The notes: generated by a model from the sequence alone, not told the origin. Shown: positions 1 through 10,395, counted from the first letter of the stretch. The stretch is 64,000 nt of DNA from Rachicladosporium sp. CCFEE 5018 (GCA_002077045.2 KZ111149.1:453574-517573), one strand, 5' to 3'. Numbers and translations are program-made.

Positions 1-588
1 ATCGAGCATGACTTCGAAGACAAGCTGGTCGTGGGAGCATTTCGAAACCCTGGCACCAGCGCAGCACTCTCCAATGCACGTGCTCGGGATTTCGTAGGAC
101 ATTACTCTGCCGGAGGCAAGACAGTGTGCGAATACACAGCCGACGCCAATCGCTCGAGATGGGAGAAGCTGGTGTACAACGCCACCATGAATCCCATCTG
201 CGCCATTCTGCGTACTGACACAGCCACCCTTCGTCTCTCGGACAGCATAGAGAACTTAGTCCGGCCTGCGATGGAAGAGATCAGAGCTGCCGCTTCAGCC
301 AATGGCTACAATTTGGATGCCTCCATCGCACAGAGAATGATCGACATGGACCCAATGGAGATCTTCTTCAAGCCCTCCATGTGTATGGACGCATTGAAGG
401 GTAATCTGATCGAGTTCGAAAATCTCGTGGGCGAGCCGCTTAGAGCGGGTAAGAAGCACGGCGTGGCGATGCCTGTTCTCACTGTCATATACGATATGTG
501 CAAGATGCTGCAGTGGCAACTGAAGGCGGCTCGCGAAGGCCGTAGTCAGGAGGACATGTTGAAGGTGTACCATAGTGGCAAGCCATGA
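1..588 (+). CDS. Ketopantoate reductase (PanE/ApbA family), C-terminal part, cut by window edge
   Basis: The frame is open from base 1 and ends at the TGA at 586-588, so only about the last 195 residues are present. The visible part matches the all-helical C-terminal domain of 2-dehydropantoate 2-reductase. It has a WEKLVYNATMNPICAI segment, where the conserved K...N pair of the substrate site sits, followed by a helical bundle with a KGNLIEFENLVGEPL stretch. Family members reduce ketopantoate to pantoate with NADPH for coenzyme A synthesis. Fungi carry several paralogues of unknown substrate, so the exact reaction is inferred. The N-terminal Rossmann domain must lie upstream of the window. 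The GTG at 31 is not a credible start. Confidence 0.85.
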   Translation: MEHDFEDKLVVGAFRNPGTSAALSNARARDFVGHYSAGGKTVCEYTADANRSRWEKLVYNATMNPICAILRTDTATLRLSDSIENLVRPAMEEIRAAASANGYNLDASIAQRMIDMDPMEIFFKPSMCMDALKGNLIEFENLVGEPLRAGKKHGVAMPVLTVIYDMCKMLQWQLKAAREGRSQEDMLKVYHSGKP

Positions 589-914
589 TCTGACAAGCTA
601 CGTCCTCGAGGAAGACGCAATCCGGCACAGGTGACAGCGCCTTGTCGATGACTCGATGGTGAATTGCCCACGGTTGAGGTCGCGCCGGTAGAGTGAGGTT
701 TTATATAGATAACTTATTGTGATGAGAAGAGCAAAAGAGGGCCTTTGAGACGCGCCCCGCGAAAGTGACACGCGGGGGCTTGGCGCTGTTCGATTGTCCC
801 CAGCGAGTGTCGAAGGCTTCTGTAATTATTGGACTCTCTCACCTTGGCGAATAATTTCATCACACATCGTGCCTATTCCCTCACATAGACCAAGAAGCCC
901 GCCAGCATTGGCGC
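589..914. other. Intergenic, no gene seen
   Basis: 326 bases between the reductase stop and the EXPERA gene. No coding signal or RNA gene was recognised. It should hold the 3' end of the first gene and the promoter of the next. Confidence 0.5.
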
Positions 915-1578
915 ATGATGTCGATTCTCTCACGGAAGCGCGATTTGCTCTATCTTGCTTTCTTCATCATCCACATCCCCGTCCTGTTCTGTGAGATATC
1001 TCAGCTTGAACTAGGAGAGCACGATCGCTGATGGCCTGCTCGTAGGCGTCGACCTCGCATCGCTGTACCCAGATTCGATCAAGCCGGCGTTTCTGGTCAA
1101 GCTTCATGAGTACCAGGTAACGACCTACGCTGACAGATTCTTCACTGAGCCTCCCGCGTGGTTCGGGGTGTACATATGGATGGAAGCACTGTACCATGTG
1201 CCGCTGTCGTTCTGGGCAATCGGAGCACTGCTGAGAAGTGCGTCGTGCTATCCTCATGCTGGTCTGATGTGGCGGCTGACAATCTTCGTAGATGATCCCA
1301 AAGTCCCACTTCATCTGTTGGTCTACGCTGTTCAAACGGTCATCACCACGACTACGTGTATCGCGGACTTCTTGAGCTGGAGTGACTACGAGATCCAGCA
1401 GAAACTAGAGCTCATGAAGCTCTACGTCCCGTACTTGGCGTTATGTGAGTGTGCTTTGACATTATCTCCCGCCACTGTCACTGATCGAACTGCAGCTGTG
1501 TTCATGGGAGTGGACATGTTTGGTCGACTTAGTCAGAGCATCGACCGACGACGACTTGATCCCAGCAAGACGAAATGA
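915..1578 (+). CDS. EXPERA-domain membrane protein, TMEM97/sigma-2-receptor-like
   Basis: Three exons were read by hand: 915-990, 1046-1444 and 1496-1578. The introns are 55 and 51 nt with GTGAGA/GTAG and GTGAGT/GCAG ends. Joined in phase they give 185 residues, close to the usual 170-180 of the family. The protein begins with a hydrophobic segment with FFIIHIPVLF, then CVDLASLYP. Further on it has an EPPAWF motif and ends with LYVPYLALSVFMGVDMFGRL, the Tyr/Leu...Asp-Met...Arg signature of EXPERA proteins. Four transmembrane helices are expected. Relatives include TMEM97, EBP and TM6SF2, which bind or isomerise sterols in the ER. The exact role in fungi is unknown. Start: two adjacent ATGs at 915 and 918; the first is taken. 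Confidence 0.8.
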
Positions 1579-1664
1579 ATTGACATCTTGTATATGCCTC
1601 GACACATGCTGCTATATGACATTGTCGAACTATCTCGAAAACCTTCAGCAATTATTCTTCGCAC

Positions 1665-2268
1665 TCACACGGAGATAGGCTGCGGTGCTCCAGGCTGAGC
1701 CTTATACGAGATCCTTCCTGCAGGCAGAAAGAACAGTGCAATGAGCGCACCGCCACGCACCTCCGGATAGTGATGCGTCCCAGCGCCTGGAGACGTCCAC
1801 CCTGTACCCTGCCATCCGCTCATGCCCATGATCTGTGCACCCTCGTCAAGAGGGATTACGCAATTGATCTCACCGTAGGGGTGCAGATGGTACTGCCCTC
1901 GGTAGGTCTCGTCGTTCTCACTACTCATGTACACCGTGGTGATGCTGAAGAAGCGGTTCTCTGCCGATGGTGGGCTGACTCTACTGCGCCGATATCTTGG
2001 ACCATCGAGCTCGTCTGTGGCCACCCAACCTTCATTGTTGTTCACGCCCTTGCGGATTAAGTCTGCCATGTCGTCGAATATTGGCGTGCCGGCGCCGTAC
2101 TCCTCGTTCAAGCGCTTCTCGAGACCCTTGCCCGGAGTTCTGTTGGCGTTGTCAGACCCACCATGGCACAGAGACCAGCTTTACGTACAGATCCTCTACT
2201 TCGGAAAAGAAGTCACGCGCTCTGTTGAGCAGCTTCTGCAAGCTGGGGTGTACATTCTCGTCCGCCAT
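1665..2268 (-). CDS. DUF4863 cupin-like protein (4-hydroxylaminobenzoate lyase-like)
   Basis: Two exons, 2189-2268 and 1665-2139, with a 49-nt intron (GTACGT...CAACAG), give 184 residues. The core has YHLHPYGEINCVIPL followed by MSGWQGTGWTSPGAGTHHYPEV and a hydrophobic ALFFLPAGRISY strand. This His-rich pattern is that of the DUF4863 family, which includes bacterial 4-hydroxylaminobenzoate lyases acting in nitroaromatic breakdown. In fungi the substrate is unknown, so the enzyme name is inference. The upstream exon is supported by phase and by TPGKGLEKRLNEEYG, which reads like the family's N-terminal region. The gene lies tail to tail with the EXPERA gene, 86 bases apart. Confidence 0.75.
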
Positions 2269-2733
2269 GTTGAAGTAAAGAGACGGTGTCACTTGGGTGA
2301 CTTCCACGTGACAGTTGGGAGGTCTGATAACGAGCTCGTGTGCCAGATCTTCGCTGCGACGTCAACAGATTCTCGGACGACGAACAGAGCTTATATCACG
2401 TCAAGCTCTACTTGACCCCGCACGATCACGCAGATTATTCAGTATCTGGATCCTGTAACGATATACCGAACGAGCAAGCTGTGAGCGAGGTTGCGATGTT
2501 CTCATGTGAGCCTGTATCGCACTAGCCGAAAAGAGTATCGCAGTCAGCCACCGGCAAAGTACGGAATCGATTGAGTTTCACAGACGATCGAGCTATCCTC
2601 CGCGCACTGAATTGTCGAGGGCATATAAGGTAGACCAGACCATGTATGAGGCACGACGCTGCCTAAGAGAGAAACCTGTACTCATATTCGGGTCTCTTAT
2701 CACTTCCGACCAGTGCTGACGACAGCTGCCAAT
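2269..2733. other. Divergent promoter region, no gene seen
   Basis: 465 bases between the divergently transcribed DUF4863 gene and the oxidoreductase gene. A GCATATAAGG sequence near 2620-2630 could be a TATA-like element for the rightward gene. Nothing else was recognised. Confidence 0.4.
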
Positions 2734-3822
2734 ATGCTGGAAGCGCATGTCGACGCGAACACTTCGGTCACTATAGTCAGCGCCCCGTTACCTCGCATCC
2801 TCGAGCAAAACGACGTCCTCATCAAAGTGGAATGCGCGTCATGCAACCCAAAGGACTGGAAGATGCCTGCAGGCATCCTCAAGACCATCGCCAACTGTCC
2901 AAACTCCGGCGATGACTTGGCCGGAATCGTCCGTAAGGTCGGACCCGCAGTCACCAGCTGCAAGCCTGGTGATCGAGTGGCTGCCCTACATCAGCTTGGC
3001 GCTCCGTTCGGCGCGTATGCAGAGTACGCACGTGTAAAGGACTTTCTGTGCATTAGGTTCCCTGACAGCATGGGCTGGGAGGAAGTGGCGACGTTGCCGA
3101 TGGCGTACTACATGGCGAGTATTGCGCTATTTGGCTCCTTGCGATTGTGCGCAGGTCCACAGGAGCGAGTGACGAAGCCTACACCGCTGCTGATCTATGG
3201 TGCATCGACTGGAGTAGGCAGCATGGCGGTCAAACTAGCCCAGATCGTGGACCTCCACCCCCTGATCTGCGTCGCAGGCAGCGGCTGCGATTTCGCCTCG
3301 GAACACATCGACGAGAGTAAAGGCGATGTAGTCATCGACTACAGGCAAGGTGACGATGCTACCATCGAAGCCATCAAATCAGTCCTTGGTGAGCATAAGC
3401 TTGAGTACGCATTCGACGCAGTCAGCGAAGAGTACAGCCTCGCGAACGTCATTAAGGTTCTCGATTCGAAGCACGGCAAGCTCGCGCTTACACTACCCGG
3501 TCGCTCGAGCAACTTGCCCAAGGAACTGCACATATCGCACGTCATGGCTGGCAGCCTCTGGACAAAGTTGTCGGGCATCGATAAGCATGAGAAGCTCGGC
3601 AACCTTGGTCTCGAAGCTGGCGGGCCCGAGTTTGCGCGAGAGATGACTTCGAGTGTTGAGGCTCTGCTGCGTGACGGCAAGCTCAAGTCGCATCCGTATG
3701 TAGTGTACGAAGGCGGGCTCCACGGTCTAGAGCCTGCGTTGCAGGACCTTCGCAATGGCAAAGTGAGCGGATCGAGATGTGTTATTAGAGTTACAGACAC
3801 GCGAGGTCGCCACGATGAATGA
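2734..3822 (+). CDS. MDR-family NADPH oxidoreductase (ToxD / quinone-reductase-like)
   Basis: A single-exon gene of 362 residues from the ATG at 2734. The N-terminal GroES-like fold carries CASCNPKDWKMP and GDDLAGIVRKVG. The Rossmann domain has the nucleotide-binding turn YGASTGVGSMAVKLAQ near residue 155. The structural-zinc cysteine cluster of alcohol dehydrogenases is absent, which places it with the zinc-independent enoyl/quinone reductases often annotated ToxD-like or trans-enoyl reductases. Some relatives partner with polyketide synthases, but no biosynthetic cluster is seen here, so a stand-alone detoxifying reductase is equally likely. The in-frame GTG at 2713 was not used because an ATG in good context follows. 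Confidence 0.85.
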   Translation: MLEAHVDANTSVTIVSAPLPRILEQNDVLIKVECASCNPKDWKMPAGILKTIANCPNSGDDLAGIVRKVGPAVTSCKPGDRVAALHQLGAPFGAYAEYARVKDFLCIRFPDSMGWEEVATLPMAYYMASIALFGSLRLCAGPQERVTKPTPLLIYGASTGVGSMAVKLAQIVDLHPLICVAGSGCDFASEHIDESKGDVVIDYRQGDDATIEAIKSVLGEHKLEYAFDAVSEEYSLANVIKVLDSKHGKLALTLPGRSSNLPKELHISHVMAGSLWTKLSGIDKHEKLGNLGLEAGGPEFAREMTSSVEALLRDGKLKSHPYVVYEGGLHGLEPALQDLRNGKVSGSRCVIRVTDTRGRHDE

Positions 3823-4061
3823 AAAACTGTCTTGAGTCATCAGCGCTGCAATGAGTGGCAGTGCGTACACAATCGAAGCCACCAGTTCGAAATCTATCAG
3901 CAATTCCTACCAGCATCAATCTCTAGCCGAGTGCACATTTGCACAAGACTCTGGAGACCACAACAAGCAGCTTGGGACACAGTCGTCCGCTTTCAATTGC
4001 GCCCGGCTGACACAATCGCACATTCCCAGGGGCGTCTCCTCGCTCTCATGCTCGGTTTGTA

Positions 4062-4944
4062 CTACCTGAAGCACGACAACCCTCCACAGCCTGGATCGCG
4101 GTCATCCTTTTGAATCGCGAGCTGATACTTTTTGTTGCAAATGGTGGTCCAGAGCACTTCCGTAGCAACCCAGCTATAGCTATCAGCATTCCGGGCAGCC
4201 TCTACTCTGTTCAGGCCCTGGCATTTCCAAGCACCATAGCCGTAGTCCTTGGTGCCCGTCAGAAGAGGAGGGGCGACCAGCCGCGCCCAGTGGGTATACT
4301 CACGCAGCAGAGTACTGCCGAGTGTGTCCATCTTCCAGGACACCCGTTCGTCGAAGTTGCCGCATGCCACAGCCGGAACATTGAAAAGTGGAATGGAACC
4401 GTAGCCTTTACCGATGCCACCGTGTGTAAAGGCACTGTCGCAAAGGATTATGATCGGGTGCTCCAGGTCTGGCTGATCACGGAGTTGCGCCATGAAGTTG
4501 TCTTTGGTATTGCAGGTCAATTTGCCGTCGTTGCTTGGGTCCGGGTGGTCAGGATGGGCAGTCATATCGCTAAGCCTCACGTTACCTTGGCTTGGATCGC
4601 CGCCCAAGATGTTGTTGGAGACCGCTGTTCGTTCGTCAGCAGAAGCATTCAAACCCGTAACGATGTTGCGCACCTTTGACAGTGGGATAGTTCCTCGGGT
4701 TGAAGTACTTGCTGATGATAGGCTCAACCTGGTCCTAAGGCTGGTTGACCACGTAGCTCGCAAGCTCGAGAGCATCTGCGAAGCCATCATTGATCTGCTG
4801 GACTTGGCGATCGGTGAAATCTGGCTCTATCTTCTGCAGACTACATTTATGGATGCCTCGAGTTTTGTAGGTCGATTTGGACGTTGGAAGCGCCAACGAG
4901 GTATGGCAGAGAATTGAAGCCAGCAGGAGTCCAGAGAGCAACAT
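4062..4944 (-). pseudogene. Degenerate secreted aspzincin-like (M35-type) peptidase
   Basis: The first reading frame starts with a clear signal peptide (MLLSGLLLASILCHTSLA) at 4944. It is stopped by TAG at 4735-4737, although family-like sequence continues in the same frame (QVEPIISKYFNP). A one-base shift in an AAA run near 4673-4677 then leads into the frame that carries the rest. That part keeps the GTXDXXYG aspzincin signature as GTKDYGYG (about 4233-4256) and a conserved ADSYSWVATEVLW tail. The zinc motif HEXXH reads REYTH at 4290-4304, so the first zinc-binding histidine is Arg (CGT, one step from CAT). No good splice sites rescue the frame. A stop, a shift and a lost catalytic residue together point to a dead gene. 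The family assignment rests on the aspzincin motif. Confidence 0.7.
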
Positions 4945-5822
4945 GATGCGGAATGCGTCGTCTTTTGCGTTTGCTTTCAGGTCAGATGAGGCTAAGGGGG
5001 TTTGATTGCAATTATCGATGTTGCCGGAACGCTTCTGCGCGCTGCGACGCAGTTATTATAGGCCATGCTGGCTCAATGTCTGCTCGCAGTAGGCATGGCG
5101 CGGCACTGAAGTGAGCACTAAAGTGGGATAGAAGTTCTGCACTTCGCCAGAAGGCGCAGTCGTAAGATGCAGTTGGGAGGCATGATATTGGACACGAGCG
5201 CTGCCTGCGTGCTCTTGGCTGCGCTTCGAGCGACCTCTCCGCGCTGAACCCTTCCTCGCTCTGTTTATTTTGGTGGGGAACACATGATCTTGACTTGCTC
5301 GCCACACTTCGTCATGCTTTTGGTAGCCGAGTAATTCAAAACATAGCACTGGGGCTCTCGAGCACCAGTACATTGCGCCCACTGCGCCAGATACCACAAG
5401 TGTGTCGAGGGAGTCTGTCCCGCGAAGCTAGCCAGCTTCGTGGCCTGCGATTTTGTGCGGTCGTTGACGACCACAGAAATTGTGACGCCGTCTTCACGCG
5501 TCGTGGCAGTGTGAGCATGTAAGACCTTAAGATAGATACGGAATTGTTATGCTCAATGAACGGCGCGTAAGTGCATGACTGCTCTGGGCCAGAAAGACGC
5601 CTCCACGCATGTTTGCGGCACAGTCAGCCTGGCCTTCCACTCAGAAAAGCGTTCAGAGTTGCATCATACTACTGACTTGGATCACCTCGGAAAGGCGCTC
5701 ATGGTACACAGCGATTACACTACCACCTCAGACAGTAGGTGTGCGGTCCTTTCAATCTCGCCTTTGACATTTGAAGGACTGGAATATGAGCCAGGCGTAA
5801 AAGTGTGGCTGAATCAGTGCAG
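4945..5822. other. Intergenic, no gene seen
   Basis: 878 bases between the peptidase remnant and the next gene. Short overlapping open frames on both strands show no recognisable protein and no splice pattern. No repeat or RNA gene was seen. Confidence 0.45.
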
Positions 5823-6443
5823 ATGGCTAATAAACCTGAGCTACCACTCGACAATGCTCCTCGCATCACCGCAGAGCTATCCATTACTCCATCACTTCTC
5901 GACATAGCGACGATAGATCTCCCGACCATCACGATTACATTAATACTTGTCTCCGACAGACCAGTAATATTCTTCACCTGGAACTCGTTCCTCGACCCCG
6001 ACAGCATTCATTGCTCCGATCACTTCATGTGCACAGATCTGACGTCGGAAGCTTCGATCGCCCTTCAACACGGCAGAATATACTGTCGCAGAGGAGGTGG
6101 CTTCCCCAGTCGTCGGAAAGGCAGTGGTTCAGACGATTTTTTCCTTACTCTGGAGCCGGGAGTCCCACTTGCGATCACGCATCCCTTCAAGCTCGGTCGA
6201 CGAGCCGGGGACGAGGAGCTCATTCCAGGCCATCGATACCGCTATGGCGTATATGACGGATTGTGTATCTCGTGTTGGTGGTATGGCAGGAGGGACGATG
6301 TCATGGCGCCACCGGAGTCCTTCGTGCGTCGGCAGCTTCGAGAACGCATATATCCGCGCAGTCATGGCGGCTTGCCTCTGCTGCAATCCAGTGGACCCTC
6401 TATCCAAATGGAGAATGTGCGAGCCATTGAGTTCGAGGCATAA
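5823..6443 (+). CDS. Conserved fungal protein of unknown function
   Basis: 206 residues from the ATG at 5823; an in-frame GTG at 5805 precedes it. The protein opens with a beta-rich region (LPTITITLILVSDRPVIFFTW). It contains two cysteines in CTDL and CSDH contexts, and a central block FFLTLEPGVPLAITHPFKLG followed by PGHRYRYGVYDG and a WWYGRRDDVMAPP motif. This order of motifs recurs in many ascomycete hypothetical proteins of about 200 residues and suggests a small beta-sandwich. No catalytic motif, signal peptide or membrane segment is visible. The function is unknown. Confidence 0.7.
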   Translation: MANKPELPLDNAPRITAELSITPSLLDIATIDLPTITITLILVSDRPVIFFTWNSFLDPDSIHCSDHFMCTDLTSEASIALQHGRIYCRRGGGFPSRRKGSGSDDFFLTLEPGVPLAITHPFKLGRRAGDEELIPGHRYRYGVYDGLCISCWWYGRRDDVMAPPESFVRRQLRERIYPRSHGGLPLLQSSGPSIQMENVRAIEFEA

Positions 6444-6618
6444 GGGCATCTTACCAAAAAGAGCGCGATCTCAACGAGCAGTCAGAAGACTTCTTCGAGT
6501 TATGAGGATCATGCGAAGTGACGAGATCACCTCGAGGCCGACGCATCTCCAAGTCAGCCATATGCATATTTCGATCTAAGCAACGGTAGCTGCCAGTAGC
6601 AAGACTTTAGGTCATCCT

Positions 6619-7863
6619 CTACACTTCACCAACTCCACTCAAGACCCTCTCTACCTCCTTCCCTCCAGCTCCCGCATCCCTCACCTTCCTCAGCAGCGCC
6701 ACACCCCTTGCCCTCTCCTTCCGTGCAGCAGTAAGATGTCGATCAGAGTCCAGTCGTGCTTCGTACCGTCCATCGAGGTGGCCTTCGTCACGTTCGATAC
6801 TGAGCCTTCTCAGAGCTTTTGCTACGTCGTCATGCAAATCCACTAGCCACAGTCCGATCATGCCACGTAGCTGCAGGAGTGGTGTGCTGCTATCGTAGAG
6901 CGGATTTGCGAGGACTTCGTCCATGCGGTGCGCCAGGGCGAGGGCGTCGTTGAGTTCTGCCTCCATTGGAACACCTGTATCGCTATCGGTGGAGGGTTCA
7001 TCATCACCCTCAGCATGGACAGAGTCGAGGGATCGTCGCTTTGACCATTGGACTTGGTTGCGTTTATGTCGTGTTTGTACCTCGTAGATCCAGCTGTTGA
7101 ATAGGGCGGGATAGAAGACTGTGGCGTTGATCGTACGCTGCGTCCGAGGCGTGTGAGGGTATTGAAGGACGAGTCTTTCGTAGTATGACCTTGCCAATGC
7201 AAATCCCTCATCATTGTTCGGACTAGGAGGAGTGCCTTTGTGGACAGCAAGATCGATTGCATGATGATCATCGAGCGTTAAGTCCTCAAGCAACGTGATC
7301 TCAGGCTCGAGCGGAGGATCCTGCGCCTGTAACCGTCGCATCAAGATCTCGGCTCCAATGCCCCAGCGTCCGTGCTGACGAAGGTCGACACCTCGGCCAT
7401 TGATCTCAGTCCTGACCAGTAGTCCCCAGACTCGACTCGCGCGTTGCCAGTCATCTCGCAATATGCATTGATGCAAGATTGCCGTGAGGTTATCGAGATG
7501 CCGTTGCTTGAGCGATGCGTTCCCATCGTATTTCCTTGGCACAACAGAAAGTAGTGGAGGATTGAGAGCAGCGAGTTCATCCTCAAGTGGAAATGTCGGA
7601 GCAGACGGGGTTTTGACAGGTGCATGAGGGAAAGGGAATAGCGGAAGGTTATCTTGCCTTAAAAGTTCAGCGACGAAGTAGGGATCAGTCCTGTCCACTG
7701 GGTGAGAAGAGAGGTCTCGAAGCGGACTGGCTGGCTCTGGGGAATCTGAGGGGTCATCTTGAAAAGGCGAGTCTGGCTGACCGCGCTTCCGTTTCTTTGT
7801 CTCGTGGGCTAGGGATCCTGGAGTGGGACCACGCGGCTTGTAGACAGGTGCGTATATCGCCAT
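6619..7863 (-). CDS. rrn11: RNA polymerase I transcription initiation factor Rrn11-like
   Basis: A single exon of 414 residues. After a basic, Pro/Ser-rich N-terminus (KKRKRGQPD, a possible nuclear signal) comes a conserved helical region. It includes RHLDNLTAILHQCILRDDW, RASRVWGLLVRTEINGRG and HGRWGIGAEILMRRLQ, then a SYYERLVLQYPHTPR repeat-like helix and LFNSWIYEVQ. This matches the fungal Rrn11 family (RNA_pol_I_TF), a TPR-like subunit of the core factor that recruits Pol I to rDNA promoters with Rrn6 and Rrn7. The length fits the family. The residues between the conserved blocks are acidic and low in complexity. Confidence 0.8.
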   Translation of the reverse strand: MAIYAPVYKPRGPTPGSLAHETKKRKRGQPDSPFQDDPSDSPEPASPLRDLSSHPVDRTDPYFVAELLRQDNLPLFPFPHAPVKTPSAPTFPLEDELAALNPPLLSVVPRKYDGNASLKQRHLDNLTAILHQCILRDDWQRASRVWGLLVRTEINGRGVDLRQHGRWGIGAEILMRRLQAQDPPLEPEITLLEDLTLDDHHAIDLAVHKGTPPSPNNDEGFALARSYYERLVLQYPHTPRTQRTINATVFYPALFNSWIYEVQTRHKRNQVQWSKRRSLDSVHAEGDDEPSTDSDTGVPMEAELNDALALAHRMDEVLANPLYDSSTPLLQLRGMIGLWLVDLHDDVAKALRRLSIERDEGHLDGRYEARLDSDRHLTAARKERARGVALLRKVRDAGAGGKEVERVLSGVGEV

Positions 7864-8529
7864 ACTGGATTACGGCCGGTGATGCTGGGGCCCGTGATTT
7901 ACAGCCCTCTCGTTCCTGTCTCGAAGACGGCACATAATAAGATTATGGTATTGAGACAGGTCAATATCAGAAGATAAGGTGAAGTAAGAAAGGTGCACGG
8001 ACGTGATTAGATGCGGCTCGGAACAAGCGGGCCGTGCCCCGGCATCGTTCATCAAATAACCAATGTCGGAAGGGTCGCACTCGACAAGACGACATTTTGC
8101 CGGACCATCCCCTCTTGCTGATGCTCGTGTGATCAGTGTTATCAATGGTGTTGTGCAAAAAGCTGCGCCGCAGTGAATGCGCCGGCAAATGATCCTGCAG
8201 CTCGGTCTAGCGGGTCGTCAAACGCGAGACCCATTGAGAATAATGAGAACTTGTGTACATTTGTTGAACCCTCATCAGGTATGCCCTCTCACGGGCTTTA
8301 CAGCCTGTCCTGTGCCGTGACTCACGGATGGTAAATGAGCGGATGATCCGATATTTATCTCCGGCGGTGTCTGCATTGTGACGAAGGAGCGCACATTGTT
8401 TCTCAAGAAGCTTAGGATCGCTAATGTGATGAATCGTATTTAGTCCCGGTCCCCTGATGCGCAGGATTCTCGCATCGGCAGACGCTTCCTCGCCTCAAGC
8501 CTGCTAGCCGCTGCGCACACGAGGCGGAA
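7864..8529. other. Intergenic with one copy of a direct repeat
   Basis: 666 bases between the divergent rrn11 and F-box genes. It contains the 7959-8032 repeat copy that recurs beyond the F-box gene. No coding sequence was recognised. Confidence 0.5.
7959..8032 (+). repeat. Direct repeat copy 1 flanking the F-box gene
   Basis: 74 bases beginning GGTCAATATCAGAAGAT and ending AAGCGGGC. It matches 10454-10528 in the same orientation with scattered substitutions and a one-base length difference. No inverted ends or coding potential are seen. Confidence 0.85.
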
Positions 8530-10395
8530 ATGTCGTCAAAGGATCTTCCGGTGGAGATTGTCGAACAGATATGCGACTGCCTTGACCGCGACAGCGTCTT
8601 TCAACTCGCGCTGGTCTCACGAAACTGTCGCAATGGGGCGGCCTCGCGAATATTCCACACCGTATCTATTCGACTCACATCGCGGCAAACATTCCGCGAG
8701 AATTGTGAGTACGCGACCAGCGTTCTTGCGTCGCCTGCGAAGTCACGACAGGTTCGCCACCTTCGAGTCTTCGGCATCATGAAGGGAAACATATCGACTC
8801 GGGGCGACTGGGATACCGGATCGTCCACGCGTAACCGCGGCGTTGAGATACCCGGTGGTATTTTCACCGATACCGCGGATTGTGAGAGACTCATCCGAAT
8901 TATGCTACAACTTGAGACGTTGAGGGACTTCACGTGGGGATTCGTGGAGCAGATCCCCTCGAGAGTACTCCGTCTGTTGCACAAGTCTTCTCCTCTGATC
9001 CGATTGCACATGCCGCTTTTCTGCCTGAAAAGCCTGATAGTCTCTCCAAAGGACCCCATCCGTATCGATCCACATGAACTGGAGCTAGCTACTTCGCCTT
9101 GCCTGTACAGTTTCGGGCAGATAGACATGCAAGACGCTGAACGTCAAGGTTTGGTGGACCACAACGCGAGTGCCGTCTTCGAAATGGTTGCAGGTGCCGC
9201 ACCTAATCTGCGCGAGGTCGATATACGTGTTAATCCGGTCGGGCCTCCTTCAGGGAGTGAATGGCTGCCAGGGACGATAACGAAAAGTTCTTCGCCATCG
9301 GCCTCGCATCTGGAACATTTGTCGGTCTCGACCTCGCACCATTGTGCAAGGTTGAGGACTGGCCTTTCAGACGTGGACAGAATGGGTAGTCTGGAGAAGC
9401 TGAGAGGTATGATGGACATTTCTGCGCTACGGACCCTCAGGATCGGTGATATGCTCTCGGCATCTCATGTGCGGTGGCTGACAGAAGAGTGCCAGTTTCC
9501 ATGTCTCGATTCGCTCGATCTAGATCTATGGGACGTCTACAATGCGCATGAGATGGAGAATAGGCTCAACAGCTTTCTACTTTCCCTTCCACCTCTGCGG
9601 AGTCTAAGATTACGCGGACGATACTTCCCTAGCACTATGCCTCTTCTACTTGGCCACTCGGGACGCACACTACGGCAACTTGACCTGCCCATGCCAGGTC
9701 AATTCGAGAATGCAGGAACCAATTCCGATCCTGACTTGTGGGCGTTTGCGGATGCAGAGCTGATTCGGACGATTCAACAAAAAGCGCCTTCAATCGAGTA
9801 TCTCGCCCTGTGTATCCAACGCTCGGCAGGAGACGCGAAAGAAGTTGCCGTCTACCGCGAACTCGGTAAGCTCACGTCGCTGCGACATCTGTACCTCAGT
9901 GTCTTCCATTCGATGGACTACCTCTGGATGGGACTTTACGGAGAGCAGTACCAACTAGCTTCAGAATACTACATGGCCGAGAGCGTCGACCTCGTCGTTT
10001 CCCTAGCGGTTGACGAAGCGCTTGTGAAATCGATATTCGACACATTTTCCTCCGCCAAACCTCCTTACGCGGCGCCGCTGCAGACTTTGAAATACCGAGT
10101 CGATGCGCTCGAACCGGAATGCGGCTTCTGTACCAACCACGATTGGATCAAACTACTCGCGTATATTGCCCGCTCATTTGATTGCACGCGCAATCTGCGT
10201 GATGACAGTCCCCAGGAATGCTCCGTCGAGGAGTACCAAGAGGGTTGGTACGACGACAGATCACGTCTCGAAGAGGACGATGACTTTCATGAATGGGTGG
10301 ACGAGTATTGCATGCCGGTGTTGCAGAAGGTCTGGCCCGGTATTGAGGGCAGAGATTGGATGAAGAAATGGCACAGTTTTCCGTTATTGGCATAA
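8530..10395 (+). CDS. F-box protein with LRR-like C-terminal region
   Basis: A single exon of 621 residues. An F-box lies at residues 4-45 (DLPVEIVEQICDCLDRDSVFQLALVSRNC). It is followed by a long region with spaced leucine motifs such as LRTLRIGDML, LDSLDLDLWDV and LRSLRLRGRYF, consistent with irregular leucine-rich repeats. The C-terminus is acidic and tryptophan-rich. F-box proteins of this type act as substrate receptors of SCF ubiquitin ligases; the target here is unknown. The gene is bracketed by two 74-75 bp direct repeats (7959-8032 and 10454-10528), so the unit may have been inserted or excised as a block. Large F-box families with presence/absence variation are common in filamentous fungi. 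Confidence 0.85.
   Translation: MSSKDLPVEIVEQICDCLDRDSVFQLALVSRNCRNGAASRIFHTVSIRLTSRQTFRENCEYATSVLASPAKSRQVRHLRVFGIMKGNISTRGDWDTGSSTRNRGVEIPGGIFTDTADCERLIRIMLQLETLRDFTWGFVEQIPSRVLRLLHKSSPLIRLHMPLFCLKSLIVSPKDPIRIDPHELELATSPCLYSFGQIDMQDAERQGLVDHNASAVFEMVAGAAPNLREVDIRVNPVGPPSGSEWLPGTITKSSSPSASHLEHLSVSTSHHCARLRTGLSDVDRMGSLEKLRGMMDISALRTLRIGDMLSASHVRWLTEECQFPCLDSLDLDLWDVYNAHEMENRLNSFLLSLPPLRSLRLRGRYFPSTMPLLLGHSGRTLRQLDLPMPGQFENAGTNSDPDLWAFADAELIRTIQQKAPSIEYLALCIQRSAGDAKEVAVYRELGKLTSLRHLYLSVFHSMDYLWMGLYGEQYQLASEYYMAESVDLVVSLAVDEALVKSIFDTFSSAKPPYAAPLQTLKYRVDALEPECGFCTNHDWIKLLAYIARSFDCTRNLRDDSPQECSVEEYQEGWYDDRSRLEEDDDFHEWVDEYCMPVLQKVWPGIEGRDWMKKWHSFPLLA

Noticed and set aside
2734..3822. Secondary-metabolite cluster around the ToxD-like reductase
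   Set aside because: No polyketide synthase, NRPS, P450 or transporter is near; the neighbours are unrelated.
5012..5570. Overlapping small frames on both strands
   Set aside because: No recognisable protein and no agreement with a gene model.
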